Source: an uncultured Endomicrobiia bacterium (GTDB lineage Bacteria > Elusimicrobiota > Endomicrobiia > Endomicrobiales > Endomicrobiaceae). Taken from it: 9,239 nt of DNA. The notes beneath the pieces were generated by a model. It was given only the letters and a program-made list of their open reading frames with translations. It was not told the origin of the DNA and did no database searches. Shown here piece after piece: positions 5,424-9,239 of the stretch (positions within the stretch are counted from its first letter, which is position 1; every line of letters starts with the position of its first letter). The stretch is taken from NCBI GenBank assembly GCA_905236115.1, contig CAJOOL010000010.1, positions 1 to 9,239 on the forward strand, in the 5' to 3' direction. A program made the translations under genes and the position numbers.

Positions 5424-6302
5424 ATGAACACAGACTATCATCTTCCGGTAATGCTCAACGAGGTTGAACGGTATCTTATAACAAAAGATACCGGTTATTA
5501 TGCGGACTGCACATTCGGCGGCGGCGGGCACAGTCTGTTTCTTTTAAAAAAATATAAAGATATAAAAATTATTGCTTTTGACCAAGACGAAAATTCTTTT
5601 AAACGATTTAACGAAAATTCACAATTGCAGAAGTTTAAAGACAGAATAATTTTCTGCCGAAATAATTTCAGAAATATAGAAAAAAATTTAAAAGATTTAC
5701 ATATAGAAAAAATTAACGGTCTGCTTGCCGATTTAGGTGTATCTTCCAAACAGCTTGACGACAAAACGAGAGGTTTTTCTTTTAATTCCGACAGTCTGCT
5801 TGATATGCGTATGGATAACAGACAGAATTTAACAGCTTGCGATGTTGTAAATACTTTTGACAAAGAAAAACTTGAAGATATATTTTTTAAATACGGTGAA
5901 GAAAGTTTTTCACGGCAGATTGCACAAAAAATTATTGAAACAAGAATAAAAACAAAGATAAAAACCTGCAATCAGCTGAAAGATATTGTGTGTTGTGTCA
6001 AGCACTCTTACGGGAAAACAAATCCGGCTACAAAAATTTTTCAGGCATTAAGAATTTATGTAAATGATGAACTCGGCAGTTTGGAAAATTTGCTCGGCAG
6101 TCTTAAAAATATTTTGGATACGGGAGCAAGAGCCGTTTTTTTATCTTACCATTCTTTGGAAGACAGAATAATAAAACAGGCTTTTAAATCTTTCGGCAGT
6201 TTAAAAGTAATAAATAAAAAAGTTATCATCGCAACCCCGGAGGAAATAAAAAATAATCCTCGCAGCAGAAGTGCCAAGCTGAGAACGGCGGAAAAATTAT
6301 GA
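5424..6302 (+). CDS. rsmH: 16S rRNA (cytosine-1402 N4)-methyltransferase
   Basis: RsmH (old name MraW) methylates N4 of C1402 in the 16S rRNA decoding site, using S-adenosylmethionine. The protein has 292 residues (E. coli 313). The N-terminal HLPVMLNEV is at 6-14. The SAM-binding DCTFGGGGHS is at 28-37 and FDQD at 52-55. The family block DLGVSS is at 103-108, followed by QLDDKTRGFSF and LLDMRMD. Later come NPATKIFQALRIYVNDELGSL, SYHSLEDR (241-248) and the C-terminal RSRSAKLR. The start is fixed by HLPVMLNEV close to the N-terminus, yet no Shine-Dalgarno site precedes the ATG. It is the first gene of the dcw cluster here; mraZ, often the first, is absent and rnpB lies 84 bp upstream. Its stop overlaps the ftsL start by 4 bp (ATGA). 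Confidence 0.96.
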   Translation: MNTDYHLPVMLNEVERYLITKDTGYYADCTFGGGGHSLFLLKKYKDIKIIAFDQDENSFKRFNENSQLQKFKDRIIFCRNNFRNIEKNLKDLHIEKINGLLADLGVSSKQLDDKTRGFSFNSDSLLDMRMDNRQNLTACDVVNTFDKEKLEDIFFKYGEESFSRQIAQKIIETRIKTKIKTCNQLKDIVCCVKHSYGKTNPATKIFQALRIYVNDELGSLENLLGSLKNILDTGARAVFLSYHSLEDRIIKQAFKSFGSLKVINKKVIIATPEEIKNNPRSRSAKLRTAEKL

Positions 6303-6580
6303 GCAAAGGTTTTTTAAATATTATAACACTTATATTTCTGGCGGTTTTAACGGTGGTTTCTCTTATAATCGAGAAAAACATCCTTACGGCAGTTGATATT
6401 AAAGTAAATAAACTCAAAAGCGAATATGAAGAAATAAAAAATGAAAATAAAGAGTTATCCGGCAAATTGGAAATGAGGCTGAGTATGCAGGAATTACAGA
6501 AAATAGCCGAAGAAAAAAATTTTTCCAAACCTGATAAAACCGATATAAAAAAAGTAGTGTTCATTAATTTAAATGATTAG
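6299..6580 (+). CDS. ftsL: FtsL-like cell division protein
   Basis: A 93-residue bitopic protein: a short N-terminus, one membrane helix (about residues 5-24, FLNIITLIFLAVLTVVSLII), then a charged coiled-coil stretch (about 30-70) ending in KKVVFINL. FtsL joins FtsB and FtsQ in the divisome and helps activate FtsW and FtsI. Sequence conservation in this family is poor, so the call rests on size, topology and position between rsmH and ftsI, the usual FtsL place. It starts inside the rsmH stop codon (ATGA) and ends 8 bp inside ftsI, which implies coupled translation. A weak GGCGGA precedes the start. FtsB-like is the main alternative, but the position favours FtsL. Confidence 0.82.
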   Translation: MSKGFLNIITLIFLAVLTVVSLIIEKNILTAVDIKVNKLKSEYEEIKNENKELSGKLEMRLSMQELQKIAEEKNFSKPDKTDIKKVVFINLND

Positions 6581-8498
6581 AAAAAAGAAAAAAGTTTTTT
6601 ATAAATTATTTTTAAAAACGGATAATAAAAGTCTTTGTGAAAACAAAAGTAAATTTTCAAGGCAGACATTTATTGTTGCCGCAGTTTATTTTGTTTTTCT
6701 GCTCATCATATTAAAACTTTTATTTTTACAATTCAATTATAAAAATATAAACGAACGCGGAAACAACATCTTTCATAAACAATCCACGGAAAAACAGGAA
6801 AGGGGTACAATATTCGACAGAAACGGCAATGTCCTTGCAATGAGTATAAAAAAATATACTCTGTATGCGGACGCAAAAATGCTGAAAGATATAAAAAAAA
6901 CGAAAGAAATTTTAAAGTCTTTTAACATATTTTTTAATCCTTCCCATGAAAAAATGATAAAGAAAAGAAAATCTTATATTCCGATAAAATCAAATATAGA
7001 CGCAAAAACACTGGCAGAAATAAAAAAGAAACTGACGGAAAAAGATATTCAGGGAATAGGATTTGAAGTTTATTATATAAGACTTTATCCTGAACAGAGT
7101 CTTGCAGCTCATATCTTGGGAAAGACTGATTCAAAAGAAAACGGTATATACGGTATAGAAAAAGTCTGCAATGCACAGCTTACCGGAGAAAATATAAAGA
7201 GACAGCAGTATACCATAGGCGGAAGAAAAATTTTTTCGGATTATTCTTCCGAGAAAGATTTTGATCATTCCAACGATATTACTCTTACAATAGACAGAAA
7301 ACTTCAGTTCATCTTGGAAGATGAAATGGAAAAAGGCTTTCAACAGACAAATGCCAAACATGCCGCAGCAATAATACAAAATCCAAATAACGGAGAAATA
7401 CTTGCCATGGTGTCGCTGCCGGCATACAATCCCAACTTTCCGGTAAAAGATTTGGAAGTGTTAAAAAATGTAGCAATAAGCGACTTGAATGAGCCGGGAT
7501 CAACATTTAAAATAATTGCTTTTGCCGCCGTCTTGCAGGAAAAATTATTTAAATTAACGGATAAAGTCAACTGCGAAAACGGGAAAATGCGTATTGCCGG
7601 AAGAACAATAAGAGATGATCACGGTAAACATAAATTTCTTACGGTTAAAGAAATATTGGAAAATTCTTCAAATGTCGGAACCGCAAAACTCGCATTGAAG
7701 CTGGGTGAAAAAAATTTTTATGAATATATAAGAAAATTCGGTTTTGACTCTTTGACGGGAATAGAATTGACCGGAGAGGCCAAAGGAATATTGAAGCCGA
7801 TTAATCTGTGGACCAAAGGCAGTCTGCCGACAATATCTTTCGGGCAGGAGTTGTCCGTAACGGCAATACAAACAATAAGTGCTTATTCCGTAATAGCAAA
7901 CGGAGGAACACTGCTGAAGCCGAAAATTATAAAAGCCGTAGGTCCGAGGAAATACAATTTCGGAGAGACTGTAAGACAAGATGTTATTTCCGCCGATACC
8001 GCACAAAAAGTAAGAACAGCACTGCTGGGCGTTGTTGAAAACGGAACAGGAAAAGCCGCAAAAGTAAAAGGATATTCAGTCGGTGGTAAAACTGGAACCG
8101 CACAGAAATACGACAGAGCTTTAAAACAATATTCAAAAAAACATTATATGGCATCATTCTGCGGTATGATACCTGCAATGAAGCCGGAGCTTGTAATACT
8201 GGTAATTTTTGACGAGCCCGAGGGCAAAAATTATTATGCCTCTTCCATAGCAGCACCGGTATTTTCCAAAATAGCAGAAAGAGCCGCCAAATATCTTAAT
8301 ATAAGTCCGGATGAAGAAGTTTCATCCGAAGATAAAAATAAAGCCGTTGTAAAAAAAGAAAATAAGAAAACGAATAAAAACGCGGTGAAAAAAACTTCTA
8401 AAAAAAACAAAAACAGAAACATTGCTAAGGAAAAGAAAAATGCAGCTAAAAAAACTGCTGGAAAACGTAAAAATAAAAAAACTTTACGGCAAAAATGA
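6573..8498 (+). CDS. ftsI: Class B penicillin-binding protein (FtsI/PBP3 type) with Lys-rich C-terminal tail
   Basis: A septal peptidoglycan transpeptidase, 641 residues. A basic cytoplasmic start is followed by one membrane helix (about 32-52). The periplasmic pedestal begins with RGTIFDRNG (77-85). The transpeptidase domain carries all three active-site motifs: S310-T-F-K313 (nucleophile Ser310), S365-S-N367 and K506-T-G508. The fold seems to end near residue 580 (FSKIAERAAKYLNI). Residues 587-641 are low complexity, with 22 Lys, 3 Arg and only 3 acidic residues. That tail is not part of the usual FtsI fold and there are no PASTA domains. The start overlaps ftsL by 8 bp and has no Shine-Dalgarno site, so it is probably coupled. 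The last 59 bases overlap murE in another frame. Division-specific FtsI is favoured over elongation PBP2 by the dcw context. Confidence 0.93.
   Translation: MIRKKKKVFYKLFLKTDNKSLCENKSKFSRQTFIVAAVYFVFLLIILKLLFLQFNYKNINERGNNIFHKQSTEKQERGTIFDRNGNVLAMSIKKYTLYADAKMLKDIKKTKEILKSFNIFFNPSHEKMIKKRKSYIPIKSNIDAKTLAEIKKKLTEKDIQGIGFEVYYIRLYPEQSLAAHILGKTDSKENGIYGIEKVCNAQLTGENIKRQQYTIGGRKIFSDYSSEKDFDHSNDITLTIDRKLQFILEDEMEKGFQQTNAKHAAAIIQNPNNGEILAMVSLPAYNPNFPVKDLEVLKNVAISDLNEPGSTFKIIAFAAVLQEKLFKLTDKVNCENGKMRIAGRTIRDDHGKHKFLTVKEILENSSNVGTAKLALKLGEKNFYEYIRKFGFDSLTGIELTGEAKGILKPINLWTKGSLPTISFGQELSVTAIQTISAYSVIANGGTLLKPKIIKAVGPRKYNFGETVRQDVISADTAQKVRTALLGVVENGTGKAAKVKGYSVGGKTGTAQKYDRALKQYSKKHYMASFCGMIPAMKPELVILVIFDEPEGKNYYASSIAAPVFSKIAERAAKYLNISPDEEVSSEDKNKAVVKKENKKTNKNAVKKTSKKNKNRNIAKEKKNAAKKTAGKRKNKKTLRQK
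8427..8431 (+). promoter_or_regulatory. murE ribosome binding site inside ftsI
   Basis: AAGGA ends 8 bases before the murE ATG at 8440 and lies in the Lys-rich tail codons of ftsI. It supports the overlapping murE start. Confidence 0.65.
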
Positions 8499-9239
8499 TA
8501 TTGATGTAAAAGGCCTTTCTTATGATTCCCGCAGGATAAATCGCGGTGATATGTTCTTTGCCGTCAGCGGTGTTCATACCGACGGTGCGGCATTTGTTCC
8601 CCAGGCGGTTTTATGCGGTGCGGTATGCGTAGTTTCAACTTCAAAAATCGAACATTGTTCTGCAACAAATATTATCGTTGAAAATATTTGCGAAGCTATG
8701 GCCGATATTGCCGCAAAATTTTATGACTATCCGGATAAAAAACTTTTCATTATAGGTGTTACCGGAACCAACGGAAAAACTTCAATTACCTACATGACGG
8801 AATCCGTATTAAAAAAATTAAATGTTAATACAGGCGTTTTCGGAACAATAAATTACAGATATGCCGATACCGTTATTGAAGCCCCAAATACCACACCTCA
8901 GTCTATAGATTTGTATAAAATGATGGCAGATATGGTTAAAAAAAATATAAAGTATTTAATAATGGAAGTTTCTTCACATTCTCTGGTACTGGGCAGAGTA
9001 AAAAATATAGAATTTGATACTGCGGTTTGGACTAACCTTACACGCGACCATTTGGATTTTCATAAAAATACGGAAAATTATTTTTCGGCAAAAAAAATAT
9101 TATTCGACTCTTTATCATACAACTTAAAAAACAACAAAAAGTTTGCTATAATTAACACCGACGATTTTTACGGAAAAAAAATATTTGAAGATAAAAATAT
9201 AAATGCAAATAAAATTTCATATTCCGTAAAAAACAAAGA
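8440..9239 (+). CDS. murE: UDP-MurNAc-tripeptide synthetase (partial, N-terminal 266 residues)
   Basis: Mur ligase that adds the third amino acid (meso-diaminopimelate or Lys) to UDP-MurNAc-L-Ala-D-Glu in the cytoplasm. The window ends within the central domain. MQLKKLLENVKIKKLYGKND begins the protein as in known MurE, followed by SYDSR and GDMFFAVSG of the UDP-binding domain. The ATP loop is GVTGTNGKTS with K113. Then come NTTPQSIDLY, MEVSSHSLVLGRV, WTNLTRDHLDFH, and YFSAKK with K218 as the expected carbamylated lysine. The motif that tells diaminopimelate from lysine enzymes lies beyond the window. The chosen ATG overlaps ftsI by 59 bp, is preceded by a good ribosome binding site and gives the family's normal N-terminus. 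In its frame the nearest upstream stop is TGA at 8386-8388. Confidence 0.95.
   Translation, partial: MQLKKLLENVKIKKLYGKNDIDVKGLSYDSRRINRGDMFFAVSGVHTDGAAFVPQAVLCGAVCVVSTSKIEHCSATNIIVENICEAMADIAAKFYDYPDKKLFIIGVTGTNGKTSITYMTESVLKKLNVNTGVFGTINYRYADTVIEAPNTTPQSIDLYKMMADMVKKNIKYLIMEVSSHSLVLGRVKNIEFDTAVWTNLTRDHLDFHKNTENYFSAKKILFDSLSYNLKNNKKFAIINTDDFYGKKIFEDKNINANKISYSVKNK

Noticed and set aside
5498..5971. 157-codon open frame on the minus strand within rsmH
   Set aside because: It is antisense to a strongly conserved gene, has a composition typical of reverse-read AT-rich code (Ser, Phe, Leu-rich), no recognisable domain and no ribosome binding site that I can support.
7668..8006. 112-codon minus-strand and 76-codon plus-strand (7808-8038) open frames inside ftsI
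   Set aside because: They overlap the conserved transpeptidase domain and look like frame shadows.
1..9239. CRISPR array, insertion sequence, tRNA or prophage genes
   Set aside because: No spaced repeats, transposase motifs, cloverleaf sequences or phage genes were recognised; gene content is all housekeeping plus one pilin.

Overview
This is an AT-rich bacterial chromosome segment of densely packed housekeeping genes, all on the + strand. The promoters are consensus sigma70-like, several genes have Shine-Dalgarno sites, the RNase P RNA looks like bacterial type A, and there is a type IV-like prepilin. CarB is of the kind shared by eukaryotes and Bacteroidetes. The pilin, the Shine-Dalgarno use and the TTGNNT/TATAAT promoters argue against Bacteroidetes. 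Low GC, an isolated PilE-like pilin and a compact dcw cluster would fit Elusimicrobiota (Endomicrobium-like). That placement is inference from memory and only moderately secure; a spirochaete or another gut lineage is possible. There is no evidence of phage, transposase, CRISPR or a defence system.

Layout. 1-136 is the end of carA. 137-276 is a repeat-bearing spacer with short GCTGATAA-like units and inverted copies. 277-3561 is carB; with carA it makes carbamoyl phosphate for pyrimidine and arginine synthesis. 3588-4026 is an independently promoted, apparently leaderless pilin gene. 4078-4860 is a separately promoted gene for a coiled-coil/C4 zinc-ribbon protein (COG1579/DUF164 family). 4861-5423 holds rnpB, flanked by a 23-bp inverted repeat. 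5424-9239 is the start of the division and cell wall (dcw) cluster: rsmH, ftsL, ftsI, murE (cut by the window end). All three gene junctions in it overlap, by 4, 8 and 59 bases, which implies one operon with translational coupling. mraZ, the usual first gene, is not upstream of rsmH; rnpB sits in that place.

The signals most worth checking are these. The inverted repeat flanking rnpB would extend the P1 helix of RNase P RNA by about 22 base pairs, and it also carries the likely rnpB -10 box. FtsI has a strongly basic 55-residue C-terminal tail whose end is encoded over the start of murE, with an A8 tract where a one-base slip would either shorten the tail or fuse it to MurE. The pilin start codon lies only 8 nt after a perfect TATAAT. 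The CarB is eukaryote-like. I did not find a convincing new multi-gene system; the novelty here is regulatory and structural.
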